NCBI GenBank assembly: GCA_013298665.1
Contig: JAAFIK010000017.1
Span: 1-64,000, forward strand
DNA length: 64,000 bases
Source: Chitinophagales bacterium
Lineage (GTDB): Bacteria; Bacteroidota; Bacteroidia; Chitinophagales; Chitinophagaceae
Reading direction: 5' to 3'
Position 1 is the first letter of the stretch. Each line of letters starts with the position of its first letter. Below are positions 29,942 through 37,922 of this stretch, piece by piece. The translations under genes were made by a program, and so were the position numbers. The notes beneath the pieces are model-generated. The model ran no database searches and was not told where the DNA came from. It was given only the letters and a program-made list of their open reading frames with translations.

Positions 29942-30476
29942 TTTTTTTAATATTATGTTGTTCAAAAATTATTTTAAGCCTGCATCGGCATTCACTGAGG
30001 TGCCATTTTACCGCTCCTTCTTTCATATCAATAGAATCTGATATTTCTTTCATAGAGAAACCTTCCAGGTAATAAAGGCTGCAAACACATCTTGTTTTTG
30101 CCGGTAATTTATCCAGGTAATAGTAAATATCTTTCCATTCAAGCTGCTTAAACGGGTTGTTGTCAGTTTTTTCTTTTACATTTTCAGTCAGTTCAAAGGT
30201 GAGGTTTGTTTTCTTATCCCTGATTACAGTAAGTGCCGAATTTCTAACTATTGTATAGACCCAGTTAAAAAAAGTGCCTTTACTTTCATCATATTGTTCT
30301 ATATTTTTAAAAACCCTCAACATTCCATTGTTTAAAGCAGTTAGTATATCATGATTATCTTCAAAGAAGGTTTTGCACAACGCAAATAAAGCAGGGTAAA
30401 ATTGCCGGTACAATTTTTCCTGGCTCAGTTGATTCTGCTTTTTACAGCCTGCAATAATATGTGAGATATTTTCCAA
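29934..30476 (-). CDS. ECF-type RNA polymerase sigma factor
   Basis: A 180-residue group 4 sigma factor. Region 2 includes FFNWVYTIVRNSALTVIRD, and region 4 has LPAKTRCVCSLYYLEGFSM followed by the recognition helix KEISDSIDMKEGAVKWHLS. Genes of this type pair with FecR in Bacteroidota, and fecR follows directly. A strong hairpin separates it from the lipoprotein gene upstream. It is the best candidate to read the bipartite motif found upstream of the lipoprotein and the peptide/radical SAM genes, though that is untested. Confidence 0.92.
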   Translation of the reverse strand: MENISHIIAGCKKQNQLSQEKLYRQFYPALFALCKTFFEDNHDILTALNNGMLRVFKNIEQYDESKGTFFNWVYTIVRNSALTVIRDKKTNLTFELTENVKEKTDNNPFKQLEWKDIYYYLDKLPAKTRCVCSLYYLEGFSMKEISDSIDMKEGAVKWHLSECRCRLKIIFEQHNIKKNG

Positions 30477-30486
30477 AACTTAAAAT

Positions 30487-30521
30487 GGAGCCGTTTTGCT
30501 TTTCCCGTCCAAAACGGCTCC
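30487..30521 (-). terminator. Hairpin terminator between lipoprotein and sigma genes
   Basis: A perfect 12-bp inverted repeat: GGAGCCGTTTTG (30487-30498) and CAAAACGGCTCC (30510-30521) around an 11-nt loop. On the minus strand it follows the lipoprotein stop and is followed by ATTTTA. It would end the lipoprotein transcript or limit read-through into the sigma operon. Confidence 0.75.
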
Positions 30522-30539
30522 GTAAATTTAATTTATTTA

Positions 30540-31283
30540 CTATAAACTGGTTGGAGAAATGATAACACCTGTTGTGTAAGGCCAATTTATTGTATAGCTG
30601 TTGCCGGTTTTAACAATTGTTCCTGAATAAGTCGTACCATTAAAATTAATGGTAAGCGTACTCGTACCACTCGCAACAGGATATAAATAACTAAACCCGC
30701 CTGCCTTTGCTGTTCCCGCAGTACAACCAGCAGGTACAGATACTCCGGTGAAGTTAATTCCGTAGCTGTTTGTTCCTGAAGTAAAGGTTGACAACAAGGA
30801 ATTGCTTAAGCATGTATAGCTATTAGTGGTTAAAGCAGATAAAATCAAGCCTGAAGCAGAACCGGAGTCCATCCTTGATGCTGTAATTTTAATTACTTCC
30901 CCTGCAGAAAATGATAATGTGGTTGAGGGAGTTCCGCCACCGCCACTACCGCCGCCTGTGTAACTTGAATCTGAAACAGAAACAGACCTGGAAGCAGAAA
31001 CATTTCCTGCAACAGCAGTAACAACGTAATTACCCTTTGCCCCGAACATTATTGATGCCTGGTTTCCACTGGCATTAATTTGTGTATTGGCGGAAGGATT
31101 TACACTCCAGTTTACTGTGCTCCCGGCAGGTTGCGATAATGTAAATAGCACCGGTTCACCTTTTTTAACTAAACTGGTTTTGGTAGCATCTAAGCCGGCA
31201 GTACCAATAGTATCATTTTTTTTGCAGGCCATAAAGCCAATTGTCAGCAGTAACCCTAAGGTCAAGATTTTTACTTTTTTCAT
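30540..31283 (-). CDS. Surface lipoprotein with PKD-like domain
   Basis: A 247-residue lipoprotein. The signal ends in the lipobox GFMACKK (Cys20). An Ig/PKD-like domain follows (about 35-105, with GSTVNWSVNPSAN and GNYVVTAVAG), then a Gly-rich linker (TGGGSGGGG) and a Ser/Thr/Gly-rich C-terminal domain with two Cys. It should sit on the membrane, perhaps at the cell surface. A conserved bipartite motif lies 38 nt upstream and a strong terminator downstream, so it is probably its own transcript. The function is unknown. Confidence 0.8.
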   Translation of the reverse strand: MKKVKILTLGLLLTIGFMACKKNDTIGTAGLDATKTSLVKKGEPVLFTLSQPAGSTVNWSVNPSANTQINASGNQASIMFGAKGNYVVTAVAGNVSASRSVSVSDSSYTGGGSGGGGTPSTTLSFSAGEVIKITASRMDSGSASGLILSALTTNSYTCLSNSLLSTFTSGTNSYGINFTGVSVPAGCTAGTAKAGGFSYLYPVASGTSTLTINFNGTTYSGTIVKTGNSYTINWPYTTGVIISPTSL

Positions 31284-31320
31284 TTTGTAATTGCTTTTAA
31301 TTGAATAAACTTATTTGTCT

Positions 31321-31357
31321 GATAGATAAACTACAGGAGGATAACAAAAGGTTAGGT
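31321..31357 (-). promoter_or_regulatory. Bipartite promoter-like motif, copy 1
   Basis: The minus strand reads ACCTAACCTTT, 11 nt, then TGTAGTTTATCTATC. The second copy at 34148-34184 has the same first block, the same spacer length with unrelated sequence, and 13 of 15 matches in the second block. Two conserved blocks with a fixed neutral spacer are what a sigma-factor promoter looks like. It lies 38 nt upstream of the lipoprotein start. Confidence 0.5.
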
Positions 31358-31465
31358 CGGGTCAGAATTATTTTAGCGTACAGCAACGAAAGGGGGTAGC
31401 ACTAAGCGGGTGGACAGTAGCAGTTTGTTGAGTAAATATATTTGTAACAGTAATAAATAACTAAT

Positions 31466-31608
31466 TTATCCCAAAAGTAAAATGGATCACAAAAACACTA
31501 AGAACCACGAAGTGCACAAAGAAAATCTTACAGGTTTTCCTGCCCTCGTGCTCTTTATGACGGCTTTGCGCCCTTTGTGTTCCCTTACGAAAAGGACTTT
31601 TGAGATAA
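31466..31608. repeat. Palindromic intergenic element
   Basis: Outer arms TTATCCCAAAAGT (31466-31478) and ACTTTTGAGATAA (31596-31608) pair with one mismatch. Inside are CCACGAAGTGCACAAAG and CCTTTGTGTTCCCTTACG, and CAGG-TTTT-CCTG forms the central turn. It resembles the CACGAAG/CACAAAG intergenic repeat seen in many unrelated bacterial genomes. It lies between the oxidoreductase stop and the lipoprotein promoter. The rest of 31284-31648 holds only the bipartite motif. Confidence 0.6.
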
Positions 31609-31648
31609 GTTCTGGTCATATTTTTCTGCCACAGGGAATGCGGTTAGC

Positions 31649-32689
31649 TTAAACCTCGGTGGTTTTTTGTTTAATATAGTCCAGCACCCTCCATGTTTCC
31701 AGCAGCATTAAAGCAGCGCTTTTATTTGCATTTGCACTGCCACTAACAAGCTTGATAAACTCCCGTAGTTCATTGTAGTATCCATGCAGGTAAACAGGGT
31801 TTTGCTCAAGTACAGGTGCGCCATTGTTCACATTCAACAGTTCAATGTACTCGGGCTTCCGGCTAAATATTTTTTCTGCGGGAATGGAGAAAACACCACC
31901 TTTTTTCTTTCTAATGATAATTTCACCGGGGTAAGTTGCTGTTGCGGTCTTATCCGGATAATTAATGGATATTTTGTCTGTAAAACTCTTCCAGCTATAG
32001 GCAGTAGACAGTTCAACATTACCGATTACTCCGCTCTCATGCAGGATGTTTATTGCATAACTGATATTGTGGCCGCCGGTACGTGAAAGGATATTTATTC
32101 TGCTTACGCTTCCGAAAAGAAAAACAATATTATCAACAGCATGTGAAAAGAGTTCATACAATGCATCTCCCTCAGGGTATGAACCTGTGAGGTATTGATA
32201 ATTATACGACAGGGCATTGGCAGATTTCTTCAGGTATTCATTTACTATGCCATACCTTTTTTGAAATGCAATCAGGCATTTAGTCCCACCCGTTTCATCA
32301 AGTTGTTTTAATTCTGACATGCTGAAACAAGGAGGCTTTTCTAAAAAAACATATTTGCCTGCTTTTAATGCTGCCATGGCATATTGGAAATGAAGCGAAG
32401 GTTTTGTGCAGATAAAAACAGCTTTTACAGCGTCATCGGTTAAAATGGTTTCAATATTTGTGCAGGGTTGGCACCCTGGAAATCGCTGTGCAGCCATTCC
32501 GGCAACTTCTGCATCTCTTGAATAAATATATTTTACCGGGATACCCAGATAATGCAGACAGGGAAATAGATTTTGACGGCTGTGGCTTCCCACCCCGATA
32601 AAAGCAAAAAAATCTCCCTGCCGGTGAACAATGCCCAAAGAGGTTTTCCTGCGCAGATTCTTTAGTTGGTTAATAAGTTTGTCCTGCAT
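31649..32689 (-). CDS. Gfo/Idh/MocA-family oxidoreductase
   Basis: A 346-residue NAD(P)-dependent oxidoreductase. The Rossmann fold starts late, at FIGVGSHSRQN (about 31-40), after about 28 extra N-terminal residues. The family EKP motif is present (E117-K118-P119), and CLIAFQKRYG starts the second domain. Members act on sugars, inositols and similar alcohols. It lies 14 nt downstream of the radical SAM gene, so the two enzymes are almost certainly co-expressed. The substrate is unknown. Confidence 0.85.
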   Translation of the reverse strand: MQDKLINQLKNLRRKTSLGIVHRQGDFFAFIGVGSHSRQNLFPCLHYLGIPVKYIYSRDAEVAGMAAQRFPGCQPCTNIETILTDDAVKAVFICTKPSLHFQYAMAALKAGKYVFLEKPPCFSMSELKQLDETGGTKCLIAFQKRYGIVNEYLKKSANALSYNYQYLTGSYPEGDALYELFSHAVDNIVFLFGSVSRINILSRTGGHNISYAINILHESGVIGNVELSTAYSWKSFTDKISINYPDKTATATYPGEIIIRKKKGGVFSIPAEKIFSRKPEYIELLNVNNGAPVLEQNPVYLHGYYNELREFIKLVSGSANANKSAALMLLETWRVLDYIKQKTTEV

Positions 32690-32703
32690 TTGTACTGTTT
32701 CTG

Positions 32704-33882
32704 TTACTTGCTTTCAGAAATATAATTCTTATAAGAAGTATTCTCAGTTTCGCACCATTGATAATAACCTAAAAGTTTTTTTGTAGCATTTCGTCCAAAC
32801 ATTTTTTCAAAATTCCTGAACAGCACAATATCATACTTACGGTGAAAATTTATCCAGCATTTATTGCAGTTATGCACATAGTACTCCTGTGTTTTCTTCA
32901 CGGCTACATCGTTAATAATTTCATCAAGGGATGTACTGTTTACATTTCCCAGCATAACATCCAGGTTCTGACAAATAGGGACATCTCCGTTTGGTAAAAT
33001 AACGAGGTTGTCCCGGATAGAATAGCAGGGCAATACCAGATCTCCCTTTTTCCATTCTTCATAAAGCACAATGAAATCGTAGTTTTCTTTAAACTGACTG
33101 ATTTTCTCATAAATTAATTTTCTATCAAAGGGTTTTTGCAAAGTATCAGTGGCTTTTGAAGAAGGCGGCGTGTTGTTTTTTATACCCACCATATTTTTCA
33201 GTTCAGAAACCTTGAGTGGCTCTTTTATTTTCAGCGAAGAAACCTCATTAGTGTGCGCTTCATCAATGGTGTCAAAAAAGGCGATATTATTGTAAATACC
33301 GATACGCAAATCAAGGCTGTATTTTTTACACACTTCCGCCACATGAAACATATCATCAAAACCATTGTATGGCGACAGCGTAAACATTACAGAAACAGGA
33401 ACTGTTTGATGAAGTGACTCTATTACTTTTATCACCTTTTTGTATCCGTCTTTTCCCCGCATATACAAATAAGTTTCTTCTGTTCCATCAAGAGAAATAA
33501 ATAACCGCCTTGGTTTGTATTTCCCTGCTAATGTAATTAACCTTTCTGGTTGTAAACAATTTGAAAGCAGGTCGTAGTTCTTATGATTAAGGCTGAACCA
33601 TTCCAATATTTCTTCAGCTTCAGGATGCAATAGAAACTCACCGCCCTCCAGCCCAACGTTCGTATTCTGAGTAACACAGGAACTCTTCATTATTTCCAGT
33701 ATTTTACTCGTGGGCATATACACAATTGGGCGTTTAGCCCAAATAAGACAATGTTTGCATCGGGAATCGCATATATCAGTTGCGTAAAACATCAGTTTAC
33801 TCAACTTCTTTTTGGAAGAAGGCAGGTATTGCTGCTTCAAAAAGTTAACACCCTTGGCCAAGTAATCAGTTGCTGTATACAT
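32704..33882 (-). CDS. Radical SAM/SPASM-type enzyme
   Basis: A 392-residue iron-sulfur enzyme. The radical SAM cluster motif is C38-X3-C42-X2-C45 (ICDSRCKHC), with the SAM-binding GLEGGEFLL block following. A SPASM/twitch-like C-terminal region carries C286, C304, C339 and C342 (CYSIRD, PNGDVPIC, NCNKC), enough for an auxiliary Fe-S cluster. Such enzymes mature peptides or modify sugars. A 37-codon membrane peptide gene ends 10 nt upstream, and a Gfo/Idh/MocA oxidoreductase follows by 14 nt. The target, peptide or small molecule, cannot be read from sequence. Confidence 0.88.
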   Translation of the reverse strand: MYTATDYLAKGVNFLKQQYLPSSKKKLSKLMFYATDICDSRCKHCLIWAKRPIVYMPTSKILEIMKSSCVTQNTNVGLEGGEFLLHPEAEEILEWFSLNHKNYDLLSNCLQPERLITLAGKYKPRRLFISLDGTEETYLYMRGKDGYKKVIKVIESLHQTVPVSVMFTLSPYNGFDDMFHVAEVCKKYSLDLRIGIYNNIAFFDTIDEAHTNEVSSLKIKEPLKVSELKNMVGIKNNTPPSSKATDTLQKPFDRKLIYEKISQFKENYDFIVLYEEWKKGDLVLPCYSIRDNLVILPNGDVPICQNLDVMLGNVNSTSLDEIINDVAVKKTQEYYVHNCNKCWINFHRKYDIVLFRNFEKMFGRNATKKLLGYYQWCETENTSYKNYISESK

Positions 33883-33892
33883 TTAGTCGATT

Positions 33893-34006
33893 TTATATTA
33901 AGTAGATTAGGGTAGCTATGAGAAAACCGATTCCCGTGATGGCTATAATAAGATAGTAGATTGCTTTTGCAAGAAGCCACCATTTCTCTTCTTCATTATT
34001 ATACAT
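33893..34006 (-). CDS. 37-codon single-pass membrane peptide ahead of radical SAM gene
   Basis: ATG 34006 to TAA 33893 encodes 37 residues: a polar head MYNNEEEKWW followed by a hydrophobic stretch (about 11-37) ending LIATLIYLI. The stop is 10 nt before the radical SAM start, and the bases before ATG are purine-rich (AAAGAAAATAAG). It may be a small membrane partner or the substrate of the radical SAM enzyme. It has no Cys and no typical RiPP leader, which weakens the substrate idea. The frame is open further upstream to a TTG at 34060. I do not recognise the family. Confidence 0.5.
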   Translation of the reverse strand: MYNNEEEKWWLLAKAIYYLIIAITGIGFLIATLIYLI

Positions 34007-34147
34007 CTTATTTTCTTTACTGAGCTGATTCTGATTTTTAAATGATTCGCTGCAGGACAATAATTACTCCACACTAATTCATGTAAACCATGTATGAATA
34101 AGTAAAGCAACTGATGCAGACCAGTTTAGAAAATGAATCCTCGTGCA

Positions 34148-34184
34148 GATAGATGTACTACAGAGAATGCAAGAAAGGTTAGGT
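34148..34184 (-). promoter_or_regulatory. Bipartite promoter-like motif, copy 2
   Basis: The minus strand reads ACCTAACCTTT, 11 nt, then TGTAGTACATCTATC, matching the copy upstream of the lipoprotein. It lies 142 nt upstream of the small peptide gene and would drive the peptide, radical SAM and oxidoreductase genes, leaving a leader of about 130 nt. Confidence 0.5.
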
Positions 34185-34347
34185 ATTGGCAAAGGTTTAC
34201 TTTGGCAGGTATGGAGTGTTTGTAAAGCAGTAGTTTAACAGGCTTTTAGTTTTAGGAAAGAATTTAGGCATTAGACTAAACCAGCAGAAATAGGAAGAAA
34301 AGTAGATGCGACTTTTTTTCATTGATAGTAGAACATCGGCTGGTTAG

Positions 34348-34379
34348 GGTGACGTACAACAAAAATAAATGTACGCACC
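34348..34379. repeat. Hairpin in the right intergenic region
   Basis: GGTG-A-CGTAC (34348-34357) pairs with GTACG-CACC (34371-34379) with one bulged A, followed on the + strand by TTTTATTG. It is terminator-like for the + strand, but no + gene precedes it. The 764-nt gap 34007-34770 also holds the bipartite motif, a 15-bp direct repeat copy and another inverted repeat; no gene was found in the rest. Confidence 0.45.
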
Positions 34380-34410
34380 TTTTATTGTGACAAATTAGGG
34401 TTTACTTCAC

Positions 34411-34425
34411 AATTTATCCCAAAAG
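34411..34425 (+). repeat. 15-bp direct repeat, second copy
   Basis: AATTTATCCCAAAAG occurs here and at 31463-31477 in the same orientation. The two copies bracket the peptide/radical SAM/oxidoreductase genes. At 31463 it overlaps the left arm of the palindromic element. Confidence 0.5.
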
Positions 34426-34649
34426 GGGAATATGCGAGCCTTTTCGGCTATAAAATAACATATTATAAAAAAACACAAGGGGAATTGCCGCACTTTTTAC
34501 AGGTTCAAATCTTCCAACTCCCTTCTATTTTATTTAAATCTCTTGTGGTTGCCCCAACTGAGTACTGCTCTCCCTCCTGCTCCTACTCCAGGAGGATACG
34601 CCCAGACCATCCCCCTTTTCCACCCCTGTTCCGATAGTGATCACCCACT

Positions 34650-34680
34650 GATATCCCACTTCCCTTTACAGTGGGATATC
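34650..34680. terminator. Perfect inverted repeat downstream of the amidohydrolase
   Basis: GATATCCCACT (34650-34660) and AGTGGGATATC (34670-34680) form a perfect 11-bp stem with a 9-nt loop. It lies 90 nt beyond the stop of the minus-strand amidohydrolase. No T-run follows on that strand, so it may be a weak terminator or a protein-binding palindrome. Confidence 0.45.
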
Positions 34681-34770
34681 CTACCTTTTGCCCACCCTTT
34701 GCCATGGTTAGGCATAAGATATTGAGACGATAGTATCAGGGACCCCCTCCCCATACTGCTTATCCTGCTG

Positions 34771-35922
34771 CTACCCCAAACGATCAACCCGCCGTATGGT
34801 CAGCCATTCATCATCCAGCAGCACTACGCCCGGTGTTTTGCCCGTATCAAAACTACCCAAATCGTCTTCCATACCCAGCGCAAGGGCACCATTAAGGGTG
34901 GCCCATTGCAGAAGCGTTGCGGGGGGCAGGCCGGGGCAGGCCGAAAGCAGGGTGTTCAACTCGGCCAGTATGCTGAGGCTGTTATTACTGGCAAGACTAT
35001 CCGTACCCAGGCAGAGCCGGATATTGTGCTGGCGCAGCAATGCTACAGGAGGGAGTTTTTGCTGTATATACTGATTGGCATTCGGACACAGACAGCAAAA
35101 TGTACCTGCCGGCAGGAGAGCAGCATCGATAGCCGTCATGGCCACATTGTGTACAAGCAGCAGGTGCCTGAGTCCGGTAAACCGGGGCAGACAGGCCGCA
35201 AGAGCCGATTGACCCGTTGGGGTAAAAAAGTCAATATCGATACCCAGTGTCTTATACAGGCGCAGGAAATCGCCTGACTTATCCCGGAAGAACGCGTTTT
35301 CTGCCGCAGACTCCTGGTTGTGCATCGACAATATCTGCCCTGCTGCCGACGCATTCACCAGCGAAAACAGCGCCGGCGATACCGAATAGGGGGCATGGGG
35401 CACAATCGTATTTAATCCCGGATGATGCTGTTCAAATATGGCCCAGACCTCCTTTGCAGCAGCAAAACGGGTAGCAGCAGACGCAGTTACAAAGCCGGTG
35501 GTTTCAATAAAGTTTCGCCAGCGCAGTACACTGTTCTGCTTTATGGCAACCGAATCGGCAGTATTGCAGATATCGCCCACGGCTACAATGCCATTGCTGT
35601 ACATTTCGTGAATGGCTGCATCCATCGCAGCGGCTTTAACCTCAGCACCAGCCTCGCGCTGCTGTACTACAGCCAGTAAAAAGTCAACCAGCCCGCTGCC
35701 CCTGGGTACTGTTCCTTTAAGGTGACTGAGTTCCAGGTGGCAATGCGCATTGATAAAGCCCGGGCAGAGTAGGCCGTCAAATTGCCGGATATCATCCCCC
35801 GCATCGGCAGCAGGCACTATTTCCTGTATCCTGCCGTTGCCATCGGTAATCAGCACCGGGCTGCCGGTGCGGATACGGTAACCATCGAACAACCGGGGAG
35901 CCTGAAATTTTTGCCAGCGCAT
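34771..35922 (-). CDS. Amidohydrolase-family deaminase
   Basis: A 383-residue metal-dependent hydrolase of the amidohydrolase superfamily. The first metal site is [13 protein letters not shown] (His-X-His), followed by [15 protein letters not shown] and the catalytic LGTDSLASN Asp. This layout fits the chlorohydrolase/SAH-deaminase branch, which includes aminofutalosine deaminase (MqnX) of menaquinone synthesis. No other mqn gene is in the window, so that role is only possible. I chose [10 protein letters not shown] at 35922; the frame is open upstream to 36003. Confidence 0.82.
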   Translation of the reverse strand: MRWQKFQAPRLFDGYRIRTGSPVLITDGNGRIQEIVPAADAGDDIRQFDGLLCPGFINAHCHLELSHLKGTVPRGSGLVDFLLAVVQQREAGAEVKAAAMDAAIHEMYSNGIVAVGDICNTADSVAIKQNSVLRWRNFIETTGFVTASAATRFAAAKEVWAIFEQHHPGLNTIVPHAPYSVSPALFSLVNASAAGQILSMHNQESAAENAFFRDKSGDFLRLYKTLGIDIDFFTPTGQSALAACLPRFTGLRHLLLVHNVAMTAIDAALLPAGTFCCLCPNANQYIQQKLPPVALLRQHNIRLCLGTDSLASNNSLSILAELNTLLSACPGLPPATLLQWATLNGALALGMEDDLGSFDTGKTPGVVLLDDEWLTIRRVDRLG

Positions 35923-36046
35923 GCGATGATTTGGTTTAAATTTGCGCCCACCAACAGCAGCAGGCTCCGCAAAGGTATAGCGCTGAAGGGAGTGACACAA
36001 CAATGACCGGCAGGATAACTACCGCCGGTAACCAATTGACCTGAAT

Positions 36047-37111
36047 ATGTTAGATAAATTAGACGCAATAAAGGGAAAGTTTGACGAACTGGGTACAGCA
36101 CTGACAAACCCGGAGATCGTGGCAGACAATAAACGTTTTGCCGCTATCAGTAAGGAATACCGCAGCCTCGAAAAAATTGTGCTCGCACGCAATGAATATG
36201 TAAAAACCCTTGAAGACATTGAATTCAACAAAGAAGTGCTGAACAGCGATGACGAAGAAATGCGTGACCTTGCCAAACTCGACCTGCCCGTACTGGAAGA
36301 GAAAAAGGAAAAGCAGGAGGCGATGTTGCGGAATATGCTGATTCCTAAAGACCCCTACGATGAGAAAAATGCCATCCTCGAAATAAGGGCGGGAACCGGG
36401 GGCGATGAAGCAAGTCTTTTTGCCGGGAACCTGCTGCGGATGTACCTGAAGTATTGTGAGAAAAAGGGTTGGAAAACAGCAATACTGAGCGAAAGCGAGG
36501 GAACAGTAGGGGGGTACAAGGAGGTGCAGGTAGAAGTGGTGGGAGATGATGTATATGGTGTACTGAAATTTGAGAGTGGTGTACACCGGGTACAGCGGGT
36601 ACCCGATACAGAGGCCAGTGGCCGGGTGCATACCAGCGCAGCCACCGTGGCCGTAATGCCCGAAGCCGAAGAAATTGACTTTGAACTGAAGGAAAGTGAC
36701 GTAAAGATGGAAACCGCCCGAAGCGGCGGAGCAGGCGGGCAGAATGTAAATAAGGTGGAGACAAAAGTGTTTCTTACGCACAAGCCTACCGGCATTGTGG
36801 TGGTTTGCCAAACAGAACGAAGCCAGTTGGGCAACCGCGAGAAAGCAATGAATATGCTCCGTACCAGGCTTTACGATGAAGAAGTGAGAAAAGCCGAGGA
36901 GGCCATTGCCCACAAGCGTAAAAGCCTTGTAAGCACCGGCGACAGGAGCGCCAAGATACGTACGTACAACTACCCGCAGGGACGGGTAACGGATCACCGG
37001 ATCGGGCTTACGGTGTACAACTTAGACAGTGTGCTTAATGGTGAGGTACAGGAGTTTATTGACGCACTGCAGTTTGCCGAGAACGCAGAGAAACTAACCA
37101 CACAGGGCTAA
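36047..37111 (+). CDS. prfA: Peptide chain release factor 1
   Basis: A 354-residue class I release factor that reads UAG and UAA. The catalytic GGQ is in [13 protein letters not shown]. The codon-recognition region contains the RF1-type PxT-like segment in [14 protein letters not shown]. The length is normal. prmC (hemK) is not adjacent. Start ATG 36047 fits the usual [16 protein letters not shown]-terminus. Confidence 0.95.
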   Translation: MLDKLDAIKGKFDELGTALTNPEIVADNKRFAAISKEYRSLEKIVLARNEYVKTLEDIEFNKEVLNSDDEEMRDLAKLDLPVLEEKKEKQEAMLRNMLIPKDPYDEKNAILEIRAGTGGDEASLFAGNLLRMYLKYCEKKGWKTAILSESEGTVGGYKEVQVEVVGDDVYGVLKFESGVHRVQRVPDTEASGRVHTSAATVAVMPEAEEIDFELKESDVKMETARSGGAGGQNVNKVETKVFLTHKPTGIVVVCQTERSQLGNREKAMNMLRTRLYDEEVRKAEEAIAHKRKSLVSTGDRSAKIRTYNYPQGRVTDHRIGLTVYNLDSVLNGEVQEFIDALQFAENAEKLTTQG

Positions 37112-37211
37112 ACCTGACGGTGCATTATTTTCCCGTTAAATCTGCCCAAACTACCAATTTTTTTCTACCTTGGTACCGGCTTAAATATTTTTCACGATTA
37201 AAACTATAACG

Positions 37212-37832
37212 ATGTTAGAGAATCTTTTTAACCTGGTGAAGGAATTTGCAGGCGATGCCGTTGTTAATAACCCCGATGTACCCAATGAACACAATGATGC
37301 GGTAACCGCGGAAGCCACCAAGACCGTAGCCAGTGGTTTACAAAACCTGATGGCAGGCGGTGGCCTGGAAAATGTGTTGTCTATGTTCAGCGGTGGCAAC
37401 AACCAGGCTGGCGGCGGCGGATTAATGAAAAACCCCATCGTGAATATGATGATCGGGCATTTTGCCGGCAAACTGATGAGCAAGTTCGGGCTGGGCAGCA
37501 ACCAGGCCAGCGGTGTGGCCGGCAACCTGATTCCCAATGTAATCAGCAACCTGATCAACCGGACCAACGATCCCAACAACAGCAGTTTCAATATCAACAG
37601 CATCATTGGCGCGTTAAGTGGTGGCGGGCAGCAAGCCCAGGCTGCAGGCGGTGGTGGTGGATTTGATTTTCAGAATATCCTCAACAGCTTTACCGGTGGT
37701 GGTAATGGCGGTGGCGGCGGATTGGCCGATATCATCAGCAAAGTAACCAGTGGTGCTCAACAGCAACAGCAGCAACAGGGCGGCGGCGGCGGCGGCGGAC
37801 TGATGGATATGATCAAAGGATTTATGGGTTAA
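37212..37832 (+). CDS. Gly-rich protein, DUF937-like
   Basis: A 206-residue protein. The N-terminal helical part (MLENLFNLVKEFAGDAVVNN) and repeated helical segments with amphipathic spacing resemble DUF937 proteins. Several Gly-rich linkers ([24 protein letters not shown]) break it up, and it ends MDMIKGFMG. No signal peptide is seen. The poly-Gln and poly-Gly tracts may vary between strains. The function is unknown. A strong terminator follows at 37869-37900. Confidence 0.65.
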   Translation: MLENLFNLVKEFAGDAVVNNPDVPNEHNDAVTAEATKTVASGLQNLMAGGGLENVLSMFSGGNNQAGGGGLMKNPIVNMMIGHFAGKLMSKFGLGSNQASGVAGNLIPNVISNLINRTNDPNNSSFNINSIIGALSGGGQQAQAAGGGGGFDFQNILNSFTGGGNGGGGGLADIISKVTSGAQQQQQQQGGGGGGGLMDMIKGFMG

Positions 37833-37868
37833 GCCAACCGGTCGGATCAATAAAATATAATTATTATA

Positions 37869-37900
37869 GAACAGGCGACCGTATAAAGGGTCGCCTGTTC
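37869..37900. terminator. Bidirectional intrinsic terminator
   Basis: GAACAGGCGACC (37869-37880) and GGTCGCCTGTTC (37889-37900) form a perfect 12-bp stem with an 8-nt loop, flanked by T/A-rich sequence. It separates the convergent Gly-rich and PPIase genes. Confidence 0.88.
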
Positions 37901-37922
37901 CATAATAAAACTGTTGCGCTAT

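Noticed and set aside
34497-34522. A stretch like a tRNA T-arm and 3' end (GGTTCAAATC then AACTCCC)
   Set aside because: The T-stem pairs poorly and no matching acceptor arm, D-arm or anticodon arm lies upstream. I cannot call a tRNA or an attachment site from it.
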